DNA from: Gymnopilus junonius
Taxonomy: Eukaryota > Basidiomycota > Agaricomycetes > Agaricales > Galerinaceae
Assembly (NCBI GenBank): GCA_015501075.1
Contig: JADNYJ010000113.1
Coordinates: 1 to 64,000 of the forward strand
Direction: 5' to 3'
DNA length: 64,000 bases
The position numbers were made by a program, and so were the translations under genes. Of this stretch, positions 22,561-34,037 are shown one piece after another. The first letter of the stretch is position 1. The number at the start of each line of letters is the position of its first letter. The notes beneath the pieces were generated by a model. It ran no database searches. It had not been told where the DNA came from and was given only the letters and a program-made list of their open reading frames with translations.

Positions 22561-23539
22561 CACTTAGTCCATACAGTCTTCGGAGCCACTGCCCCCATTG
22601 TAATCATCTTCTTCTTCATCGCTTCCCAAGTCAGTTCTCTCTGTGAGCTTGTTGTAGTTATAGCCATAATCATCATCAATGTCACTTGCCATTTCTTCCT
22701 GCTCATTTTCCTCCTCAGATTCTGTCAGATCCAACTCCTCAGGCTGTCCTCCAGAAGCCGTCTCTTGTCCTGATGTATCTTCACTGATGTGAAGATGGTT
22801 TGTTGCTTGATGGCCAATTCCTCCACTGAGATATCGCATGAACATATCCTGGTCAACAAACCTATGGGCAAAGTTAAGTTGTCAACTCCATAGCGTGAAG
22901 AAAGACGCTCATGAACATGTTGACATAATAATATTCCCAGTTGGTGTCAGAACATTCGGCGTCAATGTACCTTCTTACAATTGACTGGCCAAGAAGTTCA
23001 TCTGTAGTCGGGTAAGCAAAGGCAGGAATAATGTGGACTCCCTGAATAACCTGTGCCAGATCTACAAAACCAAAAGCATCTGCTTCACTGCTATTGACAA
23101 AAGTTAGGCAGTGGAATCGTCGCGTTGCAAAGCTGCCAGTAAATCCTTGATCGAGCTTGAAGAATCGGACATGAACAAAGTCGATCCACTGCACATGCAG
23201 TGAGAGGAGTGCATGTGTCACTTCTATGTGATAAATGGCAATAATTCATCCATAGAGATAGGGATGAGAATTCTCATTGGAGGTGGGGGTGAGCATGAGA
23301 ATGTTGGGGTGCATTTTTGGATTGATAGAGTCCTGGCTACGGCACATGTCATAAGTCGTGTAATTGATTCGAAGCGTCCCATGGTCATAAAGTTTGTTAC
23401 TGATAATATGAAGGCAGTTGCATTCATCATCAGTAAATATCTGATCATGATCCAGACCAAGCAGATGGCCTAATATATGGTCTTTCAGGTCGGGAAGAAA
23501 GTTCTAAATCAAATCAAAATCTGTGTATGCTCACGAGAC

Positions 23540-23547
23540 GTGCTAAG
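23540..23547. repeat. 8-bp target site duplication, left
   Basis: GTGCTAAG, identical to 24121-24128 on the other side of the hAT-type element. Confidence 0.9.
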
Positions 23548-24120
23548 TAGGGTTGCTGAAGTTCAGTTCAGTTCAGTTCTTTGGCCAATTTTCTGAACTG
23601 AGAACTGAACTTCCCAGTTCAGTTCAGTTCTCAGTTCGAACTGGTTTGAACTGTTCTGAACTGGCAATGGCCAAAACATAAAATTTCCTTTCATCTGAGG
23701 CTTTGAAATAGTAGATAGACTACAGATATGTCTATCTTCTATCATTAGACATTGCTATATGTACAAAACAGTATATTATTTGCTGATTTTTCAAGCATTG
23801 GGTAGTGTCATGCAACTCATGTCCTCACACAATAAATAAAATTATTTTAAGAAATTATTTTATGTCATCTAGTGCTTGGGATTAGTGCTAAGGAGTTCTC
23901 TATACATTATGGGAATCTAATGGTAATTTTTTGATGCCAAAATAATCACTTTTGAAGGTCAAAATTTGATAATTTTAACCACACCCAACAAACAGTTCAG
24001 TTCAGTTCGAACTGACTGGCCATAGGCTGAACTGAGAACCAGAACTGCATCCGAACTGCAGTTCAGTTCAGCCAGTTCAGGTTCGAACTGTCAGTTCTGA
24101 ACTGAACTTCGGCAACCCTA
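23548..24120. mobile_element. Non-autonomous hAT-type element (573 bp)
   Basis: Terminal inverted repeats begin TAGGGTTGCYGAAGTTCAG at both ends (one mismatch). The element is flanked by a perfect 8-bp target duplication GTGCTAAG (23540-23547 and 24121-24128), the hAT superfamily size. The outer 100-130 bp at each end consist of many CAGTTC/GAACTG copies in both orientations, typical of subterminal binding repeats; the AT-rich middle has no transposase. It interrupts the Plavaka gene. Confidence 0.9.
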
Positions 24121-24128
24121 GTGCTAAG
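24121..24128. repeat. 8-bp target site duplication, right
   Basis: GTGCTAAG, partner of 23540-23547. Confidence 0.9.
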
Positions 24129-27100
24129 CTTACCATCACAGCCAGATCCAGAAAATTCTTTTGAATAAATTGAAGGATGTTGGTGTGTACCTTATCGGAT
24201 TTAGAGACATGATGGTGCTCATGAGGGCATATAGATGGGAGAGCGTCATGGTCGTCAAGTGGTATACAAGGACTTGTCTCACATTGCGACTTCTGTGGGT
24301 GTGATTGCATAGAGTCACCATTTGTTTTGACCCAATTTCCTATTTGTTGGAGTGAGTCTCCACATTGATAATGGACAGTTGCTTGCTTCACAAAGTCCTT
24401 GCATTTATTTGTTTGGCCATACAGACTCTTTGTCTTTTTATGCTCTTGCTCTCCCTAGAATCGAGCTAATTAGTGATAGGATTCTCAGTAGAAAAAATGT
24501 GGGGCTTACAATGAGAGTCGAATAATTATCGGTTGTTCCAAACTGCTGAATATCATCTACATAATGACCCATTGCATAGATCTTGTAGGTTTTGAGATTG
24601 AAAGACTTCATCTGCTTTGATTTCTTGCCAGGGTTGTTGTTGGCTACCTTTCCCTCCTTGACAGTGTTTGCATCACGACAAAGATGGGCTGCCACCTCAC
24701 TCGGTAATTCACGAGTTTGATAGGCAGCACAGACTTTCCTCTCAAACAGTCGAAGTGCAGCACCGAGTTCTCGTGTCTGGTCCTTAAGGAACTGAAGGGT
24801 AGACTCAGTCTGGATCCTAAGCTTGCACAAGCATGCCATGCACCCATGGTAAATAAGAGGTCCAGCACAATCTTATTGTGAGGTGTAGGCAAGAGACCTT
24901 CGAAAACAGGAAGCACGCACTGTGTAGAAAATTTAGAGAATTTCCACCAGGTAAGCTTGGCAAATCCTACTTACTTGAAGGAGATCTTCGTAGTCTCGAG
25001 CGGTGAGCTTCTTCATTTCGGATGCATTTGTACTGAACCAATGAATAGTCTGGGGTCCAAAGGTAGGAACACCTTGGTACCTGAAGGACTGTGTCATTGG
25101 AATTTTGCTAGTAGCTGGACAGACACTGCTCACCTTTTATTGAGAGTCGGTATCGCATTTTTTACCAAGTGGAGAATGCGCATCAGGTGCATAAAGACTG
25201 CTTTCCAGTTTCCAAGCTCAATTTCATGCAGAAGGTCAGAAATGAGCATATCAAAATAATTGAAGCCAAACTCTGAAAGCTTCTTTGAAAAAGTGCTCTA
25301 CAATATTTTTGGTCAGTCAAACACTATCTAAGCCTGGGAGAAACTGACTTGAGTGAGTGTTAATGATTGGTTCTGAAGGCGCTCCTCAACATATGCACCA
25401 GTGACACCGATCCCATGGACAAAAATTAATTCTTGGGCTGCTTCTACCTGGTCCCGATGAGCGACATCATCGAGGCGAAGATGCTGCCGACGTTGCTCAT
25501 CTACCCGGGTACCAAGACCTGAGATATATTTTTTCGGCATAAGTGTCTGAGGTGAAGGACACAAAGCTAGTTGGTGAATAGCTGCTATAATGACTCTATC
25601 AAATTGAGTAAGCTTCTGGCAATGAAAATAACTAGAGACTGACTTTTCTGGGTAATCCACGGAGTAAGTGAAGAAGCAAGGAAAAAATCTGCAGACTATA
25701 ATGTCTGCACATCTAATGATAATGCCATGCTGATATGCCCGCATGAATTTGTCATCTAGTAGTAACTCCCAGACCTTTTGTATGATCTTGCGCTTCATAT
25801 GGGTAATTACCGATTTCGAGGGAGGCTTGCCATATTTCTTCATATATATGTCTTCGAAATCATCTGGTAGCTGTAGGCAAATTTTAATGTAATCCTTTTT
25901 GAGTGTTGCAAGGAATGCACTGAAGGTATGTGCACTATATGATGGGCTGCATGTTGAGTTGGCCTACCCCGAGGATACTTAGACTGGTTTCCAGAGTAGA
26001 AATATATTGGCCACATTGATGCATCACTGAAATTTGCCAAGTGAGTAGAATCAGACCAAAGCATAATTGCAAAGATGGTGTTCTTGACAGGGAATAAATC
26101 AGGAGGGTCATCAGCAAGACAAAGAGGGAGAGAAGCTATCTTTTGGTCCTCTTCCAGGAACATGTCAGCTGTGTAAAGCTCACTGACTACACGTTGAGGC
26201 ATACTATCAGGGCTCAGCTTCCAATAAAGCTTGAAAGGTATGTGATGCCAGGACTTTGCAGAATCATCCTGGGCTGCACTGCGCATGACTTCACAGATGC
26301 TACAGTGGTGGATGCCGCATATGTGTAGATGCCGTGCATCGTCCTCTGAAGAGAATTTCTGACATTCACACGGCATGGGAATCTTGATAGTAGACATCTT
26401 CCAAATGCCAGTATTTGAGAATGGGACATCCAGATCATCGACAGAATCTAGAAGCGCCATTTCATGAGAAAAATTGAATTTTCGAGCCTCCCCAAGATTA
26501 AAGTCGCCAGCTTTAAAAACATTTTGTACCAAAGAGTCTAGTTCTGCCTGAGACTTCTGCCTTGAGCTGCCATAAAACCAGTCCAATATTCAGAAGGAGG
26601 TTGCACTGCTCAAGGGTGCAAATGGACTTTGGCTTGCTGGATCATGTCCTTGTTCTTTTCTCGGATTGAATCCCTTCCACCAGCAGCCAGAATTTCCATC
26701 TTCTTCAGTACCTGCTTGGCTCATAGGCTCACTAGGCTCCAAATATGGTTTTTGGGTATATTCATGGTATAAGCCAAATTTGTCAGGACTGGTTATGAAA
26801 GTCATATCAGGCGGCATCTGAGGAGCTTCATCGAAGTTCTCATGCACCATCAATTCAGGTGACACAGGTCGAACTTCTTGAGGAGGAGGAGGAGGAGGAG
26901 GAAGAGGAGGCATATGAGGTACTCGAGTATGAGGAACATGTGGTGCAGAGTTCAGCAAAAAATCTTTGAATATTGCAGGAAACTTCCTGATTTGTCCAGA
27001 TTGAGTCAGCAGCGGAACAAAAGCAGGAGTAGAAAGAGGTGTGGAGTCTGTAGGAATGACTGCTCCATCAGCTTGAGACTCAGGTACATCATCACAGAGT

Positions 27101-27548
27101 TCATGAGGATCAGGCGGCTGCATTGACAGTGAGAAAGTCATCAGCAGAGCAACATAAAATAACTTCAATCAGAGACATTATCTGGCATGTCCTCATCCAT
27201 GCATGTTATTGACAGTATTTGTGTCACCAGATTACGCTTTTTCTTCTTTTTCTTTGGGTTTTCTTTAGCAGCATTGATTTCAGGGCAAGAGTTACGGTGC
27301 ATAGTGAGTCCCTGCATAGTTGCAAAGTTGTGTTTACAGGCGGCGCACTTGTTCCTGTTATTTTTCTTGGGTTTGAGCATGGTAAAACAGGGCGGATGAG
27401 CGAAAGGGAAAGTTGAACATGCCAGTGGTAATGGTGTGGATCCTTGACGCGATGCAATGCATACCATCACATGATCTCTGCTGCATCCATTTCAGACCTC
27501 AGACCTTGACATTTCTCATCAATACTCTCTTTCTCCCCAACCACCACC

Positions 27549-28217
27549 ATGCCCCATTCCTCCTCACTGACAGTCCCAGATCCTGCTTCATCCTCATCCT
27601 CCTCCAGCTCGGGCTCTTCCTCAGAAGATGATGGCCCAGAGCAGCAGGCAACTGTATCCGAGCTCTGCAAAAGGAAGAGGCAGTCGAAGAAATTGGGCCA
27701 CCATCAAGGGAAAAGGTGAACTTTCATACTGTAATCTTCTATATTCTCTATTCAACTTTCCTCCAGGGCCAAAGAAGTTACTGAGAAGGATGAGTTCTCC
27801 CCTTATTGTACCTTCATGAGTTGGCATATGCGATCTCAATCCATCTTTGTCAACTTTTTCGATGTCCTCGACTATGGCATATGGTGGGAGGACAAGAAAT
27901 ATGGCAAACATATGAAAGAACAGTGAGTGTATGCATTTCTCAAAGGTTTCATAAGGACTAAATACCTTGTCCAAGGTTCGAGGAGAAGTACTGCAATGAG
28001 CTCAACATGTTCATTGAGATGAAAATGACCCTTTCCAACTTCGACGATCATCTAGTCCAACTGAAAGCGAAGCCTGTCCTCTGTAATGAATTAGCAAAAT
28101 TGGTGAGCCATCGATTGTATATATTGTGCGCATATATTCATGGTGCATATACACTATGTATATGCTTGCATAGATGAATGACACTGCAAGGAGTGCGTGT
28201 GGCAATGACATCAAGAG
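27549..28217 (+). pseudogene. TE-associated gene (DUF6698-like?), 5' part, cut off by gypsy element A
   Basis: Four exons with consensus splice sites: 27549-27715 (MPHSSSLTVPDPASSSS..., SEDDGPEQQATVSELCKRKR), 27767-27922 (VTEKDEFSPYCTFMSWHMRS), 27976-28102 (QFEEKYCNELNMFIEMKM) and 28174-28217 (MNDTARSACGNDIKS). Frames join cleanly through all three introns. Coding stops exactly at the 5' LTR of gypsy element A, and no continuation is found to the right of that element. The basic segment plus the MN-x-x-ARSA-x-GND block resembles N-termini of DUF6698 proteins, a transposon-associated Agaricomycete family; this assignment is tentative. Confidence 0.5.
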
Positions 28218-28673
28218 TGTTATGTTTCTCTTTTCCTTATCTTATCGCATGCCCCACTTTGTTTCTTGCTATCAATTATCGGACGATTTATTATTTATAG
28301 TTTCCTTTTGATCATCTTTGCTGCAAAGATGATCATTCACTTTCTTACACGTATGAGGACAATCTTCCCTTTTGATCATCATCCCCTGTACCGCCCCGAT
28401 GATGATCACTCCTTTCCGATTCCCCTTGTTTTACCTTCGTTTCATTATATTATTATCACACACAAATAAGTATATAAACAGTAGCTAGACTACGATGTAC
28501 TGTAGCTTGTTCTTGAGAATCTAACATCTCTTGTAACAACCGAGACGAACTTGAACCACTAAGGCATTCTTCTGTCGAAGACAATACCTTAGCGGACTTC
28601 ATCGAACGACCTCTACGACCACTATGCCAGACCTTATCTTATCAGATTAAGTTCTGTCATCAAAGTCATAACA
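28218..28673 (+). repeat. 5' LTR of gypsy A
   Basis: 456 bp, TGTTATG...CATAACA. Contains a TATA element (28471-28478), the putative transcript start with AGCTTGTTCTT (28504-28514) and two inverted repeats built on GATCATC. Confidence 0.92.
28471..28478 (+). promoter_or_regulatory. TATA box in the 5' LTR of gypsy A
   Basis: TATATAAA, 33 nt before the AGCTTGTTCTT segment that is complementary to the primer site. The same spacing occurs in the other three LTRs. Confidence 0.7.
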
Positions 28674-28674
28674 A

Positions 28675-28685
28675 AAGAACAAGCT
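28675..28685 (+). promoter_or_regulatory. Primer-binding site of gypsy A (self-priming type)
   Basis: AAGAACAAGCT begins one base after the LTR and is an exact 11-nt complement of AGCTTGTTCTT at 28504-28514, the predicted 5' end of the mRNA. No TGG-type tRNA primer site is seen. This matches the Tf1/sushi self-priming arrangement. Confidence 0.7.
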
Positions 28686-28739
28686 CTACCTCAATCAACG
28701 CTTCTGCCTAGCAAGCATTATCCGCCGACATTACGGCTG

Positions 28740-30000
28740 AAGAAGAGGACGATTCGCCGCTAACTTTAGTGACGAAGAATTCTCTGACCCGAACACCGAC
28801 CGAACCTCTGACGCAGGCGCATCCGACAACTTTGAAACACCACCTGAAGGAGACGAATCTCCTCTAACCCGATCAACTTTCTTTGGATCTACCGTCCAAG
28901 AACCTGGCATATTACGACCTGACTTTGAATCTTTGCTAGATACCCTACTCAGATTTCAGCCCGTCTTTTACCCAACGAATGAACCCGAAATGCCAGAAGG
29001 AACCTCTGACACCGCCCCCGCCGCTCCCACCTCCCCCAACGGAAAAGGAATAGGAATCATTCCTACGCCTTTCTCCGGAGACCGCTCCAAGGTCAAAACC
29101 TTCGTCCAAGACTTGGGCGACTATTTCGAATTGAATGGCGACCTTTACAACACCGACGCCAAGAAAATCGTATTTACCCTTGGACTTCTCAAAGGGGGAG
29201 AAGCAGAAGCCTGGAAGAAGGCTTGGAGAGAAGACCACACCGAAGAGGTCAAGAACGCCGCAGGCGTACCAACCGGAGCTATCACCAAAAACTACGGTTC
29301 GACCTTAGATTTTGAAAGGGCTTTTAACGAAGCCTTCAAACCGACTGAGACAAAGGACCAAGCATTCTTTGAACTCCGAAACCTGAAGCAGGGAAAAGCT
29401 TCAGCCGCCGAATTGAACACCAAGTTCAACGAACTGGTGAAGACCGCCAAGATTCCCACTACCGGGAATGAGAGCGTCTTGATCGACTACTATATGAATG
29501 CCTTGAACAATTGGCTTCAAGAGAAGATTATGGGACTCGACATACTTCCTACCACACTCGCTGCCTGGCAGAGGAAGGCAGTCGAGTACGACACCCATCG
29601 AACAAATTTAGCAGCCTTTTGGGCAGGACCACCACCCAGGCGCCGAACGAACGAAAGACTTGGTGGGCTAATATAGCCAGAGGAAACCCCGCCCCGCACT
29701 ACCATGCCCCAGCGCCCCGAACAAACCACCGAGACCCGAATGCCATGGACGTTGACAAGATTGACGTCAATGCCATGACCCAGGAAGAACGAAGTGAGCT
29801 CATGAGAAAGGGGCTCTGCTTCCGATGCAAGAAGCCCGGCATGTCTCAAGAGACTGCCCGAGAAGGGCAAGAACAGGAGGAACCCTCCGCTGAAGAAGAA
29901 CCCCCTCAAGGGAAGAGCGCTCCATGCGCACATCAGGTCCCTCATGCAGGACCTCACTGAAGAAGAACGGAAGAAGTGTACGAAATGGGAGACCAAGAGG
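28740..30000 (+). pseudogene. Gypsy A gag, frameshifted
   Basis: Capsid-like protein. The clearest part is 28933-29676 with IPTPFSGDRSKVKTFVQDLG, FTLGLLKGGEAEAWKKAWRE and LIDYYMNALNNWLQEKIMG. Relative to element B the start codon reads ACG instead of ATG and one base is missing just after it. The zinc knuckle is broken by loss of one G after CFRCKKPG (29826-29850). Function in intact elements: virion-like particle assembly and RNA packaging. Confidence 0.8.
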
Positions 30001-30059
30001 GTTTTCAATAAGGAGATGCATGAGACCAACGTATGCAACTCCTTCTCTAGATATTTATT

Positions 30060-30430
30060 CTGTAGTCTCGGCTCAATTGAAAATAAATCGCTCCAATTGC
30101 CCTTTTCATTCGAGACCGAGAACAGAACGAAAATCATTGGAACTGCTCTGGAGACACTGGAGCAAAAGGGAAGTTCATCGACCAGAACTTCACGAAGAAA
30201 CACAACCTGGTAACAAAGGCATGGAAAAGGAAATCCGAGTTTACAATGTAGACGGAACCCCGAACAAAAAGGGAACCATCAAGCGCTACGTTGATCTAAA
30301 ACTCGACATCGATGGACAACCCCGAACGGAACGATTACTGGTCACCGGCCTGGAAAACAGAAGATCATTCTTGGTTTTCCCTGGTTCGAAGAAAATAACC
30401 CGACATCAACTGGAAAAACGGACACGTTAA
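30060..30430 (+). pseudogene. Gypsy A aspartic protease region, frameshifted
   Basis: Corresponds to the ALGDTGAKGKFIDQNF segment (DTG active site) of element B; here the DTG codons are displaced by a base change in frame near 30146-30160. Downstream, the segment starting at 30221 (MEKEIRVYNVDGTPNKKGT) is well preserved. Processes Gag-Pol in intact elements. Confidence 0.65.
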
Positions 30431-30557
30431 ACTCAATAGGGAGATTACTACTACTTCCAAGTAGAAGAAGTACCCGACGAGGAAATCCAACAGTCAATCA
30501 ACTGGATGACTCATCAGATTTAATCATTTCCTTTCTAGGTAATGAACCCCTCCGGAA

Positions 30558-32546
30558 ATGAAGGAGATCTGGAATATCCCTGAGGACGACAACGAAATCT
30601 GGATCAATGCGAAACTAACTTCCTCGCAAATCTTCGCTCAGAAGCACGATGTGAAGAAGGAAGAGAAACCGCTCAAGGAAATGATCCCACCGGAATACCA
30701 CGAATACTTGGACATCTTCGATAAGGACACCGCCAACCGATTCCCTGAGTCTCGATCTTGGGATCATAAGATCGAACTCAAAGAAGGTTTTCAACCCAAG
30801 GTTTTCAAGACGTATCCCCTGACGCCCTCGGAGGATACCGAATTGGACAAATTCCTGGAGGAAAACCTAAAGAAAGGATATATTCGACCATCGAAATCGC
30901 CCATGGCTTCCCCCTTCTTTTTCGTATCTAAAAAGGATGGGAAGCTTCGACCCTGTCAAGATTACCGGTACCTAAATGAATGGACAGTCAAGAATGCCTA
31001 CCCCCTTCCTCTGATCCCCGAACTCATGGATAAACTCAAAGGAGCCAAGTATTTCACTAAACTTGATGTCCGATGGGGTTACAACAACATTCGGATCAAG
31101 GATGGTGACCAATGGAAAGCGGCATTCAAAACGAACAAGGGACTATTCGAACCAACGGTCATGTTCTTCGGAATGTGTAATTCCCCGGCGACCTTCCAGT
31201 CAATGATGGACTCGATGTTTAAAGACGTCGTCCACCAAGGATTCGTTATCATCTACATGGATGACATTCTTATCTTCCACAAAGATAAGAAGAAACTGGA
31301 ACAGATAATGAAGGAAGTACTTCAAATACTCCAGGACAACGACTTGTATTTGAAACCGGAAAAATGCGCGTTTGCCCAGACAAAAATCGATTATCTTGGA
31401 ATGATTATCCAAGAAGGAAAGATCTCGATGGACCCTTCGAAACTCAGTGGTATAGCTGACTGGCCGGAACCGAAGAACGTGAAACAGGTCCGATCCTTCT
31501 TAGGATTCGGAAACTTTTACAGAAGATTTATTCGAAAATATTCGGAAATAGCTCGCGCGCTTAACGAGCTGTTAAAAAAGGACCGCAGCTTCGAATGGAA
31601 TGAAGATGCCAAGAAATCATTCGAACTGCTGAAACGGAAATTCACAGAAGAACCCGTCTTGACCATGCCGGACACTGCGAAACAATTTCAGATTGAATGC
31701 GATGCATCAAAATACGCATCTGGAGCAGTTTTGACACAACTCGACAGTAACGGAGATCGACACCCGGTGGCATTTATCTCGAAGACATTCTCTCCCACTG
31801 AGAGAAACTATGAGATTTATGACAGAGAACTATTGGCGATGATCCGATCCCTCAAGGAATGGCGACACTACATTCAAGGATCGACATTTACAATGATCAT
31901 CTATTCAGATCACAAGAATTTGATGTACTTCAGAAGTACTCAAAAACTGAACAGACGCCAAGCAAGATGGTCACTATTCCTTTCGGAATATGACATCCAG
32001 TTAGTCCATCTCCCCGGAAGCAAAATGGTACAATCGGACGCCCTCTCGCGAAGACCGGACATGATCCCCGACGAGGATCATGACAACGAAGATAAGATTC
32101 TCCTTCCGGAGAGTCTATTTATAAATTTGATTGACGCTGATCTCCAAATGGAAATCGCCCAATCTAGGAAACAGGACAAAGATGTAGTGGACGCATTAAA
32201 ACTTCTCACTCAAGAAGGACCTCGAAGTCTTGCAAAAGACTTAGATGACTGGGAAACAATGCAGATGGAAGGCATCGGCGAATTAATCTTTTACAAGAAA
32301 AAGAACTATATTCCCGATGACCAGGAACTACGCAGGAAAATTGTCATGATGTACCATGACTCGGTCACCGCAGGACACCCCGGAGAACTAGAAACGTACA
32401 ACGCTGTACGACAACTGTACTGGTGGCCCGGAATGCGAACGTTCATCAAAAATTATGTCAAAGGATGCGGACAATGCCAGCAATTCAAGATCAACCGAAA
32501 CCCGGCGAATCCCTCTTACACCCGATCGAGGGAGCTAAATCCATGA
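30558..32546 (+). CDS. Gypsy A reverse transcriptase, RNase H and integrase zinc domain (662 aa)
   Basis: Long open frame. The RT fingers/palm include [50 protein letters not shown] and the active site [22 protein letters not shown] and TMPDTAKQFQIECDASKYAS lead into RNase H (DRELLAMIRSLKEWRHYI, YSDHKNL). The C-terminal part has the integrase HHCC zinc motif (H-x-x-H in TAGHPGELETYNAVRQLYWW, then CGQCQQF). It ends at 32546 because one C of a CCTCC run is missing compared with element B, which pushes the integrase core into another frame. Ty3/gypsy domain order PR-RT-RH-IN. Confidence 0.93.
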   Translation: MKEIWNIPEDDNEIWINAKLTSSQIFAQKHDVKKEEKPLKEMIPPEYHEYLDIFDKDTANRFPESRSWDHKIELKEGFQPKVFKTYPLTPSEDTELDKFLEENLKKGYIRPSKSPMASPFFFVSKKDGKLRPCQDYRYLNEWTVKNAYPLPLIPELMDKLKGAKYFTKLDVRWGYNNIRIKDGDQWKAAFKTNKGLFEPTVMFFGMCNSPATFQSMMDSMFKDVVHQGFVIIYMDDILIFHKDKKKLEQIMKEVLQILQDNDLYLKPEKCAFAQTKIDYLGMIIQEGKISMDPSKLSGIADWPEPKNVKQVRSFLGFGNFYRRFIRKYSEIARALNELLKKDRSFEWNEDAKKSFELLKRKFTEEPVLTMPDTAKQFQIECDASKYASGAVLTQLDSNGDRHPVAFISKTFSPTERNYEIYDRELLAMIRSLKEWRHYIQGSTFTMIIYSDHKNLMYFRSTQKLNRRQARWSLFLSEYDIQLVHLPGSKMVQSDALSRRPDMIPDEDHDNEDKILLPESLFINLIDADLQMEIAQSRKQDKDVVDALKLLTQEGPRSLAKDLDDWETMQMEGIGELIFYKKKNYIPDDQELRRKIVMMYHDSVTAGHPGELETYNAVRQLYWWPGMRTFIKNYVKGCGQCQQFKINRNPANPSYTRSRELNP

Positions 32547-33340
32547 GACCATTCGCACAATGCTCCATGGATATGATCACAGACCTCCCTAGCATTGACG
32601 GATATGACTCCTTATTGATCGTGGTCGATCACGGACTTACAAAGGGGGTAATTATCATGCCTTGCTCGAAAACTCTTTCGCAAGAAGGAGCGGCATTACT
32701 CCTACAGGACAACCTATTCAAGCGATTTGGCCTACCGGACAGTATCATTTCTGATAGAGGACCCCAATTCGCTGCTAGAACCTTCCAAGAACTGCTCAAA
32801 CTTCTTGGAATCAAGTCGAAACTGTCAACGGCATATCATCCTCAGTCAGATGGTACCACGGAACGATTCAATCAGGAAATAGAAGCATATCTTGCTATCT
32901 ATTGCTCCTCGAACCCGACCACCTGGAAACAACACGTTGGCACCCTGGAATTCATCCATAATGATCGAAGACATGCTGACAGGCAAAGGACCCCATTCGA
33001 ACTCATGTTTGGAACTAATCCTGTCGCAATTCCCACCACTTTGAAAACACGAAGTTTCCCTCAGTCAAAGAGAAACTGAAAAACCTCATCTCGGACAGAA
33101 AGGAAGCCCTTGCCGCACATGAACTGGCTAGAGCAAGAATGGCTGACGACAAAGTCCAACTTTACACCATTCAAAGAAGGACAAAAGGTATGGCTGGACT
33201 CCAGGAACCTGAAGACACGGTACAATAAAAAACTAGCACCGAGAAGAGAAGGACCGTTCAAATCAAACGTGTCCTAGGACCTCTCACATATCAGCTACAA
33301 CTGCCAAAGACATGGAAAATTCATGACATCTTCCATGCAA
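32510..33340 (+). pseudogene. Gypsy A integrase core and GPY/F region, frameshifted
   Basis: The catalytic D-D-E residues are visible: D in SMDMITDLPSIDGYDSLLIV, D in IISDRGPQFAARTF and E in GTTERFNQEIEAY. The frame is open to 33079, where a further frame change occurs. The C-terminal GPY/F-type segment ([25 protein letters not shown]) lies at 33275-33355 in a third frame. Performs genomic integration in intact elements. Confidence 0.85.
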
Positions 33341-33342
33341 CG

Positions 33343-33609
33343 TTGCTGATGCCCTACACGGAAACACTGGTTCATGGCCAGAACTTCACACAACCACCCC
33401 CTGAAACGATTGATGGAGAATCCGAATATGAAATTGAAACGATTCTTAACCATCGAAAGTACAGAAATGGACGATATCAATACTATGTCAAGTGGGCCGG
33501 CTATCCGATAACCGAAGCTTCATGGGAACCCGGATCAAATCTCGCCAACGCACCGGAAAAACTTGAAGAATACCAACGTCTTCACTCGCTTCCACCATAC
33601 CAATCATGA
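33343..33609 (+). CDS. Gypsy A integrase chromodomain
   Basis: EYEIETILNHRKYRNGRYQY, then YVKWAGYPITEASWEPGSNL and LEEYQRLH form a canonical chromodomain with the aromatic-cage type residues. This places the element among chromoviruses, whose integrases use the domain to target chromatin. Encoded in frame with the preceding LLMPY segment. Confidence 0.9.
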   Translation: MLMPYTETLVHGQNFTQPPPETIDGESEYEIETILNHRKYRNGRYQYYVKWAGYPITEASWEPGSNLANAPEKLEEYQRLHSLPPYQS

Positions 33610-33754
33610 ACTCAAACGCCGCGTCCCCTTCTTACTACAAGACACGTTCATGGCCGATCTTTTTACTGTAAACCCGAACACTGCCCCTCTCTCACCAGAA
33701 TGATACTTTACAGTCGACACCCTCACCTTCCCAAACCACCACCCACACCCAACA

Positions 33755-34029
33755 GATGAAGATCACCTATTGGGAATGGAAGTTCGCACAAGAACCTCCC
33801 GCACGATACCCAATAATATAACCTGGAAAAGCGAGCAAGAATGGAATGCCATCGTGACCACCAGAATGATCGATCGAGAAAAGACAGATGGGAAGCTGAA
33901 ACAATCACCCCTGCTAAGGAGAAAGCCTCAAGGCGCCTGATCAGGAAACTGCGACGGTTCTTGAAGAATACTTGGAATACTTATAAGAAGGTGAACCACC
34001 CATCCAGTACTCCTCAGTCCTTCTATTGA
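33755..34029 (+). pseudogene. Gypsy A small extra ORF downstream of chromodomain
   Basis: Homologous to the 108-codon frame at 57518-57844 of element B. Shared segments are ITYWEWKFA-EPPA, TTRMIDRE and ITPAKEKASRRLIRKL (basic, helical). Broken here by frame changes. No known domain recognised. Confidence 0.5.
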
Positions 34030-34037
34030 TCACTACA

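Larger units (their letters stand above)
22564..27380 (-). pseudogene. Plavaka-type transposase, multi-exon, decayed
   Basis: Likely start at 27378-27380 (MLKPKKNNRNK) followed by a C2HC-type finger (CAACKHNF...HRNSC). Then comes a Pro-rich linker with IRKFPAIFKDFL and KFGLYHEY (27165-26590). The conserved core includes WHHIPFKLYWKLSPDS, MLWSDSTHLANF, SMWPIYFYSGNQSKYPRG (26586-25840) and FFTYSVDYPEKS with CPSPQTLMPKKYISGLGTR (25843-25328). Later blocks are TNASEMKKLTARDYEDLLQ, LLPTPHNKIVLDLLF, FGTTDNYSTL, and the C-terminal DAFGFVDLAQVIQGVHIIPAF then MFMRYLSGGIGH, ending with an acidic tail at 22564. These are hallmarks of Plavaka transposases of the CACTA-like group in Agaricomycetes. Frame changes, a premature TGA (near 23246) and a hAT element insertion (23548-24120) indicate it is inactive. 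Confidence 0.8.

Noticed and set aside
23548..24120. CAGTTC/GAACTG arrays considered as a CRISPR-like or satellite array
   Set aside because: Irregular spacing, both orientations, TIRs and an 8-bp target duplication show a hAT-type element in a fungal genome.
26878..27126. Arg-rich plus-strand frame (RRRRRRKRR)
   Set aside because: Antisense of the poly-Pro stretch in the Plavaka transposase.
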